From CAZISM01 sp964541895 (GTDB lineage Bacteria > Zhuqueibacterota > Zhuqueibacteria > Residuimicrobiales > Residuimicrobiaceae), in contig CAZISM010000044.1 in the NCBI GenBank assembly GCA_964541895.1, positions 1-39,571 of the forward strand: DNA of 39,571 bases, read 5' to 3'. A program made the position numbers and the translations under genes. Under the pieces are notes generated by a model. That model ran no database searches and was not told where the DNA came from. It was given only the letters and a program-made list of their open reading frames with translations. This document shows, piece by piece, positions 23,340-31,319 of this stretch. Within the stretch, counting starts at the first letter, position 1. Each line of letters starts with the position of its first letter.

Positions 23340-23768
23340 TTGAAGACCTTATCACCAAAACCACAAGATATTGATCAAAAGTGGTATATAATCGACGCCA
23401 AGGGTCTGGTGTTGGGACGTTTGGCCACCAGGATCGCTCATTTGCTGCGCGGCAAGCATAAACCTTTTTATGCGCCCCACGTGGAATGCGGCGATTTCAT
23501 CGTGGTGGTCAATGCGGACAAGTACGCCCTGACCGGTCGCAAGGTGCAACAAAAAACCTACACCTCGCACACTGGTTATCCGGGTGGTTTGCGCAAGACC
23601 CCGATCGGACGCATCGTGGAAAAAAAGCCGGAATTCGTTCTGCGCGAAGCGGTGCGTGGCATGCTGCCCCATAATCGTTTGGGCCGCAAGCTGCTCAAGA
23701 ATCTGAAAATTTACACCACGGCTGAACATCCGCATGCGGCACAAAAGCCCGAAGCGATGAACCTGTAA
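23340..23768 (+). CDS. rplM: 50S ribosomal protein L13
   Basis: 142 residues, the typical L13 length. Early assembly protein of the large ribosomal subunit. Sequence features: KWYIIDAKGLVLGRLATRIA at the N-terminus, RGKHKPFYAPHVECGDF, TGRKVQQKTYTSHTGYPGGL, and MLPHNRLGRKLLKNLKIY near the C-terminus. The start is TTG at 23340: AGGAG ends 9 bases upstream and the encoded MKTLSPKP matches the usual L13 N-terminus, so this rare start codon is well supported. rpsI follows after 24 bases. Confidence 0.97.
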   Translation: MKTLSPKPQDIDQKWYIIDAKGLVLGRLATRIAHLLRGKHKPFYAPHVECGDFIVVVNADKYALTGRKVQQKTYTSHTGYPGGLRKTPIGRIVEKKPEFVLREAVRGMLPHNRLGRKLLKNLKIYTTAEHPHAAQKPEAMNL

Positions 23769-23792
23769 AACAGCTGAACCCAAGGAGAAAGA

Positions 23793-24185
<393 letters not shown>

Positions 24186-24204
24186 CAGGCTTTACTATCA
24201 CTCA

Positions 24205-24260
24205 CATCCTTTTTTGAACACGGGGTGCCCAAGGTGGGACATATGTTGTTGAAAAGGATG
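24205..24260 (+). promoter_or_regulatory. Structured leader upstream of rpsB
   Basis: CATCCTTTT (24205-24213) pairs exactly with AAAAGGATG (24252-24260), enclosing a smaller CCC/GGG hairpin (GCCCAAGGTGGG). The 9-bp long-range stem ends 27 bases before the rpsB start. Many bacteria have RNA structures in rpsB leaders through which S2 regulates itself. This one is not a recognisable published motif to me, and its role is inferred from position. Confidence 0.35.
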
Positions 24261-24287
24261 GCGGTTTAACCCCAAGGAGATTGTACC

Positions 24288-25091
24288 ATGGCAGATATCA
24301 CCATTCAGGATTTATTGCTGGCGGGCAGCCATTTCGGCCATTTGACCCGTCGCTGGAATCCCAAGATGAAGCGCTATATTTTCATGGAGCGCAACGGGAT
24401 TCATATTATTGATCTCAAAAAGACGATGGAATGCCTCGCCACCGCTCGCGAAGCCGTACGCAAGGTTGTCAGCGAAGGCGGCACCATTCTGTTCGTCGGC
24501 ACCAAAAAACAGGCAAAAGATATTATCAAACTGGAAGCCGAACGTTGCGGTATGCCCTATGTGTCCGAACGCTGGCTGGGTGGATTGCTCACCAATTTCG
24601 TCACCATCAAAAAGAGCATTAAACGCTTAAAGAACCTTGAAAAAAAGGCTACCGACGGCACCTATGACAAGGTGACGAAAAAAGAGATCCTCACCATCGA
24701 GCGGGAAAAGGAAAAACTGGAAAAGGTCCTCGGCGGCATCCGGGAAATGAACCACTTGCCGTCGGTCCTCTATATCGTCGATGCCAAGAAAGAGGCTATT
24801 GCCGTTCAGGAAGCCACCCGCTTGAACGTACCGACCGTGTGCATCGCCGATACCAACGCTGATCCGGATCTGGTCGATTATGCGATTCCGAGCAACGACG
24901 ACGCCTTCAAGGCCATCAGCCTCATCACCCACGCCATTGCCGAAGCGGTGATTGAAGGCAAAGCCAATCGCATCGAGGTTCAAATGGCCGCCGACGGCGA
25001 TGACGAAGACAAGGCCCGGTATTTCAAAAAAGACCTTGAAGAAGACGAAGACGCACGCTTTGTTCGTGACAAAAAGAAAACCAAAGAATAG
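24288..25091 (+). CDS. rpsB: 30S ribosomal protein S2
   Basis: 267 residues. S2 binds at the neck of the small subunit. Diagnostic segments: LLLAGSHFGHLTRRWNPKM, YIFMERNGIHIIDLKKT, ILFVGTKKQAKDII, ERWLGGLLTNFVTIKKSI, PTVCIADTNADPDLVDYAIPSNDDA. The C-terminus carries an acidic/basic extension (about 30 residues, DGDDEDKARYFKKDLEEDED) beyond the core, as is common in S2. AAGGAG upstream of ATG 24288. The rpsB-tsf pair is conserved across bacteria. Confidence 0.98.
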   Translation: MADITIQDLLLAGSHFGHLTRRWNPKMKRYIFMERNGIHIIDLKKTMECLATAREAVRKVVSEGGTILFVGTKKQAKDIIKLEAERCGMPYVSERWLGGLLTNFVTIKKSIKRLKNLEKKATDGTYDKVTKKEILTIEREKEKLEKVLGGIREMNHLPSVLYIVDAKKEAIAVQEATRLNVPTVCIADTNADPDLVDYAIPSNDDAFKAISLITHAIAEAVIEGKANRIEVQMAADGDDEDKARYFKKDLEEDEDARFVRDKKKTKE

Positions 25092-25111
25092 TTCGCTCCA
25101 GGAGAGTCGAT

Positions 25112-25705
25112 ATGAATATTACTGCTGAGATAGTAAAACAACTGCGTGAGGCCACGGGGGCCGGCATGATGGACTGCAAAAAAGCCCTGGCTGAGACCAA
25201 CGGCGACATGGAAAAGGCCATAGAGTATCTGCGCAAAAAGGGATTGCAGGCGGTTGAGAAAAAAGCAGGCCGCCAGATCAAAGACGGCGTCATCCATTCC
25301 TATATTCATCCAGGCAGCCGCCTGGGTGTGCTGGTTGAGATTAATTGTGAAACCGATTTTGTGGCGCGCACGCCCGATTTTCAGGCGTTCGCCAAAGACA
25401 TCGCCATGCAGATCGCAGCGTCCAGCCCCAAATATGTCGATCGCACCGATGTGCCGCAGGATCTTATCGACAAAGAGACCGAAATATATAAAGAGCAGGC
25501 CCGCGAGCAGGGCAAGCCGGAAAAGATTTGGGACAAATTCGTTCAGGGCAAACTGGAAAAGTACTATCAGGAGATCTGTTTGCTCGATCAGAGCTTTGTC
25601 AAGGATCCGAACAAGATCGTGCGCGATCTGCTGACCGAAGTGGTTGCCAAGCTGGGCGAGAACATGGCCATCCGGCGATTCGTTCGATTCCAGCTCGGTG
25701 AGTAA
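25112..25705 (+). CDS. tsf: Elongation factor Ts
   Basis: 197 residues, the short EF-Ts form (as in Thermus), not the roughly 280-residue form of enteric bacteria. It promotes GDP release from EF-Tu. The N-terminal UBA-like domain VKQLREATGAGMMDCKKALAE and the core INCETDFVAR motif are intact, with a single core repeat followed by a C-terminal helix. A ribosome site (CAGGAG) precedes ATG 25112. A strong terminator follows the stop by about 9 bases. Confidence 0.97.
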   Translation: MNITAEIVKQLREATGAGMMDCKKALAETNGDMEKAIEYLRKKGLQAVEKKAGRQIKDGVIHSYIHPGSRLGVLVEINCETDFVARTPDFQAFAKDIAMQIAASSPKYVDRTDVPQDLIDKETEIYKEQAREQGKPEKIWDKFVQGKLEKYYQEICLLDQSFVKDPNKIVRDLLTEVVAKLGENMAIRRFVRFQLGE

Positions 25706-25713
25706 GAGATGGT

Positions 25714-25743
25714 AGAGCGAAGCCGAGGCTTCGCTCTTTTTTT
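25714..25743 (+). terminator. Strong intrinsic terminator between tsf and pyrH
   Basis: A perfect 9-bp stem, GAGCGAAGC (25715-25723) with GCTTCGCTC (25728-25736), extendable by a C-G pair inside and an A-T outside, is followed by seven Ts. Only 52 bases separate it from pyrH, with no evident promoter in between, so pyrH-frr depends on read-through or on an unrecognised promoter. A perfect 12-base palindrome GGCTCCGGAGCC (25748-25759) follows, and its right half can also pair with GGCTCC at 25766-25771. Confidence 0.85.
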
Positions 25744-25795
25744 ATCTGGCTCCGGAGCCGGCGATGGCTCCAAATCTGCGGAGGGTGGTGAGACC

Positions 25796-26524
25796 ATGGA
25801 CAGCGGCAAACCGGTATATCGTCGTGTGTTGTTGAAACTGAGCGGAGAAGCCCTCATGGGCAGCACCAATCGATTGGGGATCGATCCGCAGACCGTAGAT
25901 CAGATCTGCCATGAAATCGCCGAGGTCTCCCGCAGCGGCGTGCAAATCGGCATCATCATTGGCGGCGGCAACATCTTCCGCGGCCTCTCGGCCAGCGCCC
26001 GCGGCATGGAACGCGTTACCGCCGATTATATGGGCATGCTGGCCACCGTGATCAACTCGCTGGCGCTGCAGGATTATCTGGAGCGCTACAAGGTGGAGAC
26101 ACGGGTGATGACCGCCATTAAAATGGAAGAGCTGGCCGAGCCGTTTATCCGCCGCCGGGCTGTGGCACATCTGCAGAACCATCGTATTGTCATTTTCGGC
26201 GCCGGCACCGGCAACCCCTATTTTACCACCGATACCGCCGCCGCGCTGCGCGCGATCGAAATCGAAGCCGACGTGATTCTGAAAGCCACCAAGGTCGACG
26301 GGATCTATGATCGCGATCCGGTACAGTATCCGGATGCCGTCAAGTTTGAATCGCTGACCCATGGCGAATGCGTACAACGGCAACTGAAGGTCATGGACAC
26401 GACGGCGTTCACGTTGTGTATGGAAAACAATCTTCCCATCATTGTCTATAATTTGAAGGAACAGGGCAATCTGAAAAGAGTACTTTCGGGTGAGCCTATC
26501 GGAACTCTAGTCAAAGGTGAGTGA
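25796..26524 (+). CDS. pyrH: UMP kinase
   Basis: 242 residues. Phosphorylates UMP to UDP; bacterial amino-acid-kinase fold, hexameric and usually feedback-inhibited by UTP. Motifs: VLLKLSGEALMG at the N-terminus, IIIGGGNIFRGLSASARGMERVTADYMGMLATVINSLAL-type core, FGAGTGNPYFTTDTAAALRAIEI, and KATKVDGIYDRDP. ATG 25796 is chosen since GGAGGGTGG lies just upstream and MDSGKPVYRRVLLKLSGEA is the normal length; the upstream in-frame extension would run through the terminator. It overlaps the frr ribosome site. Confidence 0.97.
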   Translation: MDSGKPVYRRVLLKLSGEALMGSTNRLGIDPQTVDQICHEIAEVSRSGVQIGIIIGGGNIFRGLSASARGMERVTADYMGMLATVINSLALQDYLERYKVETRVMTAIKMEELAEPFIRRRAVAHLQNHRIVIFGAGTGNPYFTTDTAAALRAIEIEADVILKATKVDGIYDRDPVQYPDAVKFESLTHGECVQRQLKVMDTTAFTLCMENNLPIIVYNLKEQGNLKRVLSGEPIGTLVKGE

Positions 26525-26528
26525 GCAT

Positions 26529-27086
26529 ATGATAGAAGATGTCAAAAAGGATGTCAAGCACCGCATGGAACAGGCGGTAGAAACGGTGCGTCAGGAACTG
26601 TCCAAGCTCCGCACCGGCAAAGCCTCACCGGCGATCCTGGACGGCATCATGGTGAGCTATTACGGCACCAACACGCCGTTGCGCCAGGTGGCCAATGTCA
26701 GCGCCCCGGAACCCCGTTTGCTGGTGGTGCAGCCGTGGGATCGCGGCCTGTTGGGCGAAATCGAAAAAACCATTTTAAAATCGGATCTCGGACTCAATCC
26801 GACCAACGACGGCATCGTCATCCGTATCCCCATCCCGGCCCTGACAGAAGAACGCCGGCAGTCCCTGGTCAAAGTGGCGAAAAAGATCACGGAGGACGGC
26901 CGTGTCGCCATCCGCAACGTTCGCCGCGATGCCAACGAAAAACTGAAAAAGCTGGAAAAGGATTCCAAGATCAGTGAGGACGATTTGCGCCGCAGCCAGG
27001 ATGAGACGCAAAAGATGACCGACGACTATGTTAAAAAGCTGGACGAAATCCTGGCCCTCAAGGAAAAGGATATTATGGAAATCTGA
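26529..27086 (+). CDS. frr: Ribosome recycling factor
   Basis: 185 residues, the standard RRF length. With EF-G it splits post-termination ribosomes. Features: EDVKKDVKHRMEQAVETVRQ, ELSKLRTGKASPAILDGI, PWDRGLLGEIEKTI, GLNPTNDGIVIRIPIPALTEERR, and the C-terminal helix with SQDETQKMTDDYVKKLDE. ATG 26529 is preferred to GTG 26517 because it gives the canonical N-terminus and AAAGGTGAG precedes it. Only 4 bases separate it from the pyrH stop. Confidence 0.97.
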   Translation: MIEDVKKDVKHRMEQAVETVRQELSKLRTGKASPAILDGIMVSYYGTNTPLRQVANVSAPEPRLLVVQPWDRGLLGEIEKTILKSDLGLNPTNDGIVIRIPIPALTEERRQSLVKVAKKITEDGRVAIRNVRRDANEKLKKLEKDSKISEDDLRRSQDETQKMTDDYVKKLDEILALKEKDIMEI

Positions 27087-27104
27087 CGATCCGTCGGACC
27101 ACTC

Positions 27105-27134
27105 AAGCCGCAGCCGGTCTGCGGCTTTTTTTTT
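27105..27134 (+). terminator. Terminator after frr
   Basis: AAGCCGCAG (27105-27113) pairs with CTGCGGCTT (27119-27127) around CCGGT, followed by an unbroken run of nine Ts (27126-27134). The 240 bases that follow, up to the methyltransferase start, hold no supported gene; a GATAAT box at 27339-27344 with TTGTAT 15 bases upstream is a weak promoter candidate. Confidence 0.92.
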
Positions 27135-27375
27135 GTGTGACGATTCATGAACACCGCCACGTTTTGTTTTTGTGAAGAGTGGAGCGATTTTTTAATCCCG
27201 GAGAAAGTGGCCTGTTCTTTTACCCGATTCTGGCCGTGCTGTTCCTGTGACAAGGTCTATTGGCAGGGTTCCCATGTCCAGCGCATGAACGATGTGCTGG
27301 AAAATATTCTTTCCGAGTTGTATTTATGATTTAATTTTGATAATTTTACTCCATCCTGAGAAACTTGAGCCGAAC

Positions 27376-28119
27376 ATGTATGATGCTTTTGCTCCGTTTT
27401 ACGATCTGGAATACGGCCACAAGGACGATGATGTGGCTTTTTATCTGGATGCGGCCGAACAATACGGCGCGCCGGTTCTGGAAATCGGCACCGGCACCGG
27501 ACGCATCGCCCTGGAACTGGCTCATGCCGGTCATACGGTGTGGGGCATCGACAACTCGGCGCAGATGCTTAAAAAAGCAGCGCAGAAACGGGGGCGATTG
27601 CCGGCGTCGCTGCGCCAACGCATCGTGCTGAAGCAGGCTGACATGCGCACGTTTCGCCTGCGCAAGTCGTTTAACCTGACCATCATACCGTTTCGGGCCT
27701 TTCTGCACAATCTATCGGTGCAGGAGCAGCTGGAGACGCTGCGTCGCATCCATCACCACCTTCGCCCCGGCGGCTGGCTGGCCTTTGACCTGTTCGTTCC
27801 CATCTATCATGTGTTGTGCAAAACGGAATGGAAGCTGGAAATTCCCCAAGAGGATCTGGCTGCGGCGCACAGCGGTGTTTCCATCACCTCCCGGGTACGC
27901 CACGATCCAGTGCAGCAGCTGCTGCGGATCGAGAATACCTACCATGGCAGGAAACGGGACCGGAAGGCGACCATGTTCTACCGCTATATCTTTCGCTACG
28001 AAATGGAAGCCTTGCTCATCGCCGCCGGTTTTAAGCTGGACCGCTGCAGCAGCGGCTTTAACGAAGAACCGTATGATTTTCACAGCGGCGTGATGACGTT
28101 TATTGCCCGGAAAAAATAA
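27376..28119 (+). CDS. Class I SAM-dependent methyltransferase
   Basis: 247 residues. Rossmann-fold methyltransferase: YDAFAPFYDLEYGHKDDDV at the start, motif I VLEIGTGTGRIALELA (about residues 35-50), the acidic residue after strand 2 in VWGIDNSAQML, an ADMRTF motif, and LRPGGWLAFDLFVP (post-motif region). The substrate is not readable. ATG 27376 gives the common MYDAFAPFYD start of this family; its ribosome site is weak. The frame is open for 28 codons upstream but these are AT-rich and look like a promoter region. A 13-base gap leads to the next gene. Confidence 0.88.
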   Translation: MYDAFAPFYDLEYGHKDDDVAFYLDAAEQYGAPVLEIGTGTGRIALELAHAGHTVWGIDNSAQMLKKAAQKRGRLPASLRQRIVLKQADMRTFRLRKSFNLTIIPFRAFLHNLSVQEQLETLRRIHHHLRPGGWLAFDLFVPIYHVLCKTEWKLEIPQEDLAAAHSGVSITSRVRHDPVQQLLRIENTYHGRKRDRKATMFYRYIFRYEMEALLIAAGFKLDRCSSGFNEEPYDFHSGVMTFIARKK

Positions 28120-28132
28120 CTGGAGTGGCACG

Positions 28133-29116
28133 ATGTTTTACCCTGAAGAGCTGGACAACAAGACCTTCCGACTGTTCGTACAACGGACCTGGTATCTGCT
28201 CAACAACCATCTGGTGTTGAGCGCCACCGAACGGCAGCTGGCGGATCTGCTCGCCTGGCATCCGGAAGTGACCCGATCCTTCAGCCGCAAGATGCTGGAT
28301 ATCGCGGCGTCGTATCCGACGGCAGCGGAAAATCCGTTTCTTTACCTGGCCGGATTATGGGAAATTTATAAGCAGATTCTTGCCGACAAGCCCAAGGGTA
28401 TCCGATCGGTGTTTGAAGACGGTTTTCCGGAAGGGATGAGCCAGAGAGAACGTCGCAGCCGCATGGCGCAAGCTTTTGTCCTGCTCTGCCAAAAAGGCGA
28501 GCATACGGTTTCGGATTTAAAGTATATCAATGATCTGGAAAAAGCGGTGCATGCCGAAATCGACCGCGGCGAGGAAGAAGAGAGCGAACCGGTGCCAAGC
28601 CGGCAACGCAACCGTTACGAGCAGGATATTATCGAGCACGCTCTGTTCTCGGTTAAAAAGCAGTTCCAGGCCGATGCCAGCAGCAAGCCGATTAAAACAG
28701 CATTGAAATTAAAAGCAGCCCTGTCCAAATTGCCCACCGAATGGATCGACGCTATGGCCCGCGGCTGGGAGCGAAGCGAAAAGCCGACGCGCAAAGAGCG
28801 CGAGCAGGACCTGCTGGATTTTCTGCTGTCGGAAGAGTGTTACCTGCAACTGACCGCGGCGCTGCCGCCGGAAGAACGGGCGGCGCTAAAAATGGTGCTG
28901 GACCACGGCGGTTATCTTTTGTATGGAAAATTGAGCAAAGCGTTCGGGGAGGAAACCGATGACAACTATTGGTGGACCGAACATCCGCCCCGGTCCGTGA
29001 TCGGCCGTTTGCGCTACAAGGGCATGCTGTTCGTCGGCAAGGCCCCGCTGAAATCCAGAATAATGAAAATCGCCGTTATTCCCAAAGAACTGCAGCCGGT
29101 GCTGGCCGGATTGTAG
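28133..29116 (+). CDS. DUF1841-like protein with C-terminal winged-helix-like domain
   Basis: 327 residues, cytoplasmic. The N-terminal half (residues 1-110) matches from memory the DUF1841 pattern: an aromatic start, LLAWHPEVTRSF, and NPFLYLAGLWEIYKQILADKPKGIR. A charged linker follows (EIDRGEEEESEP). The C-terminal half holds PPEERAALKMVLDHGGYLLYGKLSKAFG and HPPRSVIGRLRYKGMLFVGKAP, which look like a winged-helix unit of the kind seen in helicase-associated domains (inference). Ribosome site CTGGAGTGG before ATG 28133. No known function; co-oriented with the methyltransferase and the amidase. Confidence 0.6.
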   Translation: MFYPEELDNKTFRLFVQRTWYLLNNHLVLSATERQLADLLAWHPEVTRSFSRKMLDIAASYPTAAENPFLYLAGLWEIYKQILADKPKGIRSVFEDGFPEGMSQRERRSRMAQAFVLLCQKGEHTVSDLKYINDLEKAVHAEIDRGEEEESEPVPSRQRNRYEQDIIEHALFSVKKQFQADASSKPIKTALKLKAALSKLPTEWIDAMARGWERSEKPTRKEREQDLLDFLLSEECYLQLTAALPPEERAALKMVLDHGGYLLYGKLSKAFGEETDDNYWWTEHPPRSVIGRLRYKGMLFVGKAPLKSRIMKIAVIPKELQPVLAGL

Positions 29117-29157
29117 TGAGCATGGATCGTTGATCTCAGGATGTGCAGAACAGAGAC

Positions 29158-30600
29158 ATGGTAAGGATTGTTCTTTTTTTATGGACATTGGGGCTGTCAT
29201 GGGCCGCCGCTCAGACGCCGCTTCTCAAGATAACGTTTCCGCAGCGCACGGATACCACCTATACCGCCAGAATTCGTCTGGCCGGAGCCACCGATCCGGC
29301 TGCTTCGGTCTGGATCAACCGGCAAAAGGCCAGGGTCTATCCGCACGGCGCTTTTGTCGGCCGGGTGGAGCTTGCCGACGGCCGCAACACCATCACCCTT
29401 ACGGCGCGGCTGGCTGAAACCACGGTCATGGACAGCGTCGTGGTCTATCGCTTGCCTGAGGCGAGCCGGGAGATCGCGCCGTTCTCTGCCTGGCCGGTGA
29501 GCCGGATCGCCTACACCAACAGGGAAACCACATTGTGGAACGTGGCGGCCGAAGGCGCTGCGATTGCAGTCATCCCTGATTCCATTCCCTTGACCGTCAT
29601 CGGTCGACAAGCGGGCCGCTGCAAAATCCGCTTGAGTGCAGCCCAATCAGCCTTTGTCGATGAACAGGATCTTGACTGGGTCCCTCTGCAGGACGATCTG
29701 GCGCCGGCCGCCGTAGCGGCGCCGTTGATTTATATCGGCAGAGAATGGATTCGGCTGTCGATGCGGGTCGATCATGCCATCCCTTTTATGTGGAATCAAT
29801 CGCTCGAACCGGCCGGTCTCGAGTTGACGCTGTATGGCGCCTACCTGGCATCGCAGTGGATCACCATGCCGGAGGCTGTGTCGGAATTAAAAGCCATCAG
29901 CTGGACGCAGCCGGAGGAAAACGTGATCCGCTGGCGCATCGATCTGGCGCAAAAGCAGCAATGGGGGCATCGGGTCAGGTTTGCGGACGGTTTTCTGCAT
30001 CTGGAAATCCGGCGCACGCCCGTTGCCGGATCCGTCGCCGGCCAGCCCTTGCAGGGGCTGGTCATAGCCGTCGATGCCGGCCATGGCGGGAGCGAGTTGG
30101 GCGCCATCAGTCCCATCGGCCTGGAAGAGAAGCAGATCAACCTGCTCTGGGCCGGTTACCTGAAGGAGCAGCTGGAAGTGAACGGCGCCAGAGTGGTGTT
30201 GACCAGGGACCGTGACACCACCATGACCGTCAGCGACCGGTTGCGCACCGCCCGCAAGGCGAATGCGCAATTGTATATCTGCTTGCACAATAATTCCGTC
30301 GGCCCGGCTGTGGATGCTGCAACGGTGCGGGGCAGCAGCACCTACTTTACGGTGCCGCAAAACCAGGCGCTGGCACGCACTGTTTATCGGCACCTGCTCA
30401 GCACCGGATTGCGGCCCTATGGCTGCATTCAGAACGGCTACACGACCACCCGCATGCGCGATATGCCGGTGGTGCTGGTGGAGGGGGTTTTTCTCTCCAG
30501 CCCGGACGACGAACAATTGATCATGCGGACCGCCTTTCTGCGGCGCATGGCCAAAGCCGTCAGCTCGGGCATTGTGGATTATGTTCGCAGCCATCGTTAA
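29158..30600 (+). CDS. Secreted N-acetylmuramoyl-L-alanine amidase
   Basis: 480 residues. A zinc amidase (Amidase_3) that cuts the bond between muramic acid and the stem peptide, acting in cell separation or wall turnover. Signal peptide MVRIVLFLWTLGLSWAAA, then about 280 residues of beta-rich, partly SH3-like sequence, then the catalytic domain from VIAVDAGHGGSELGA. Zinc ligands H309, E323 or E324 (GLEEKQINL) and H377 (CLHNNS), and the catalytic glutamate E442 in VVLVEGVFLSSPDDE, are present. The long N-terminal part may hold the wall-targeting domain. Start choice is uncertain: ATG 29158 (weak AGAG site) against GTG 29143. Confidence 0.88.
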   Translation: MVRIVLFLWTLGLSWAAAQTPLLKITFPQRTDTTYTARIRLAGATDPAASVWINRQKARVYPHGAFVGRVELADGRNTITLTARLAETTVMDSVVVYRLPEASREIAPFSAWPVSRIAYTNRETTLWNVAAEGAAIAVIPDSIPLTVIGRQAGRCKIRLSAAQSAFVDEQDLDWVPLQDDLAPAAVAAPLIYIGREWIRLSMRVDHAIPFMWNQSLEPAGLELTLYGAYLASQWITMPEAVSELKAISWTQPEENVIRWRIDLAQKQQWGHRVRFADGFLHLEIRRTPVAGSVAGQPLQGLVIAVDAGHGGSELGAISPIGLEEKQINLLWAGYLKEQLEVNGARVVLTRDRDTTMTVSDRLRTARKANAQLYICLHNNSVGPAVDAATVRGSSTYFTVPQNQALARTVYRHLLSTGLRPYGCIQNGYTTTRMRDMPVVLVEGVFLSSPDDEQLIMRTAFLRRMAKAVSSGIVDYVRSHR

Positions 30601-30609
30601 GGGGCAGAC

Positions 30610-30735
30610 ATGAAACGCAGGGTGTATTTTTTGATCATGGCCCGGGCCATGGACCTGGCGGCACAACCGGCAAAAGAATGGACCACTCTTGTGGAATCTG
30701 AAAATGCGTTTTCCCCTTGTTCGGTGGCAAAATAG
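30610..30735 (+). pseudogene. Possible remnant of a DUF4440-like secreted protein
   Basis: A 41-codon frame starts at ATG 30610 with AAGGGG 5 bases upstream, directly after the amidase. It reads as a short hydrophobic start (MKRRVYFLIMARAMDLAAQ) then EWTTLVESENAFSPCSVAK before a stop. This resembles the first residues of SnoaL/DUF4440-like proteins (W-x-x-L-x-x-x-E-x-x-F-x-x-x-S-V-x-K), whose remaining 100 or so residues are missing; the sequence after the stop shows no continuation in any frame. It could be a decayed gene or chance. The rest of the 250-base gap (30601-30851) holds a perfect 16-base palindrome and no other gene. Confidence 0.3.
30636..30651. repeat. Perfect 16-base palindrome
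   Basis: CATGGCCCGGGCCATG reads identically on both strands. It lies in the intergenic region between the convergent amidase (+) and small lipoprotein (-) genes, inside the putative remnant ORF. As it has no loop it would extrude poorly as RNA; a protein-binding or restriction-like site are other readings. Confidence 0.5.
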
Positions 30736-30851
30736 CCCGCTGACCCGGTTTTAACAGCACACATGGCCAAGATCCCTCGGCGACATCGTTGAACCGTAAC
30801 CAGCCCTCTCGATGCGGCTGGCGAATGGGCCAAAATCTCAAGCCTGTCGAG

Positions 30852-31301
30852 CTAATCCTTAAAGATGGTGATTTTGACCCGTCCTGCGTCCGGAGCCAGG
30901 AAAGGGATGTTCACGCCGGAGAGGATGTGAAAGGGATCGGGAAACGGTTTTTCCAATTCATAACGCGTCCAGAATCCCGGCTCGATGTGCTGATTGTTGT
31001 TATCGTCTGGCTTGCCGCCCTCCACCGCCGTCATCGTAGTCTGATCGGAGAAATCTTTGGCCTCCATCAGGACAATATATTTTCCCGCTTTGATATACGC
31101 CCCCTTGTCATCCTTGCCGTTCCAGTAGGCGACATAGCGGCCGGGTTCGGACAGATATTCGTTGTTCATCAGGATAATGATGCGCTGTTTCTTGGGCTCT
31201 TCCGATTTGAACGGATTTTTGCAGCTCAGGAGCACAGGCAGAACCAGCGTCAACAGGCCGGCTCGAATAATCGCCGGATTTTTTAGAGCAATTTTTTTCA
31301 T
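30852..31301 (-). CDS. Small lipoprotein with FlgD Ig-like segment
   Basis: 149 residues. Signal peptide with lipobox LPVLLSC (Cys 27), then an FlgD-like Ig strand pair: YVAYWNGKDDKGAYIKAGKYIVLMEA. This is the W-x-G-x-D-x-x-G-x-x-(I/V)-x-x-G-x-Y pattern that is also part of T9SS sorting tails. The protein ends in VKITIFKD, so no true sorting tail follows. It lies 18 bases after the S9 peptidase stop on the same strand and is likely cotranscribed. Its own ribosome site is poor. Function unknown. Confidence 0.65.
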   Translation of the reverse strand: MKKIALKNPAIIRAGLLTLVLPVLLSCKNPFKSEEPKKQRIIILMNNEYLSEPGRYVAYWNGKDDKGAYIKAGKYIVLMEAKDFSDQTTMTAVEGGKPDDNNNQHIEPGFWTRYELEKPFPDPFHILSGVNIPFLAPDAGRVKITIFKD

Positions 31302-31319
31302 CTGCGTTCAACCACTATT

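Noticed and set aside
27147..27329. A 60-codon Cys-rich frame between frr and the methyltransferase gene
   Set aside because: No ribosome site at its start, no recognisable domain, and it runs into the likely promoter of the next gene.
30789..31286. A 165-codon + strand frame over the small FlgD-like lipoprotein gene
   Set aside because: Antisense to a lipoprotein gene that has a lipobox and a recognisable Ig-like motif; no similar support on the + strand.
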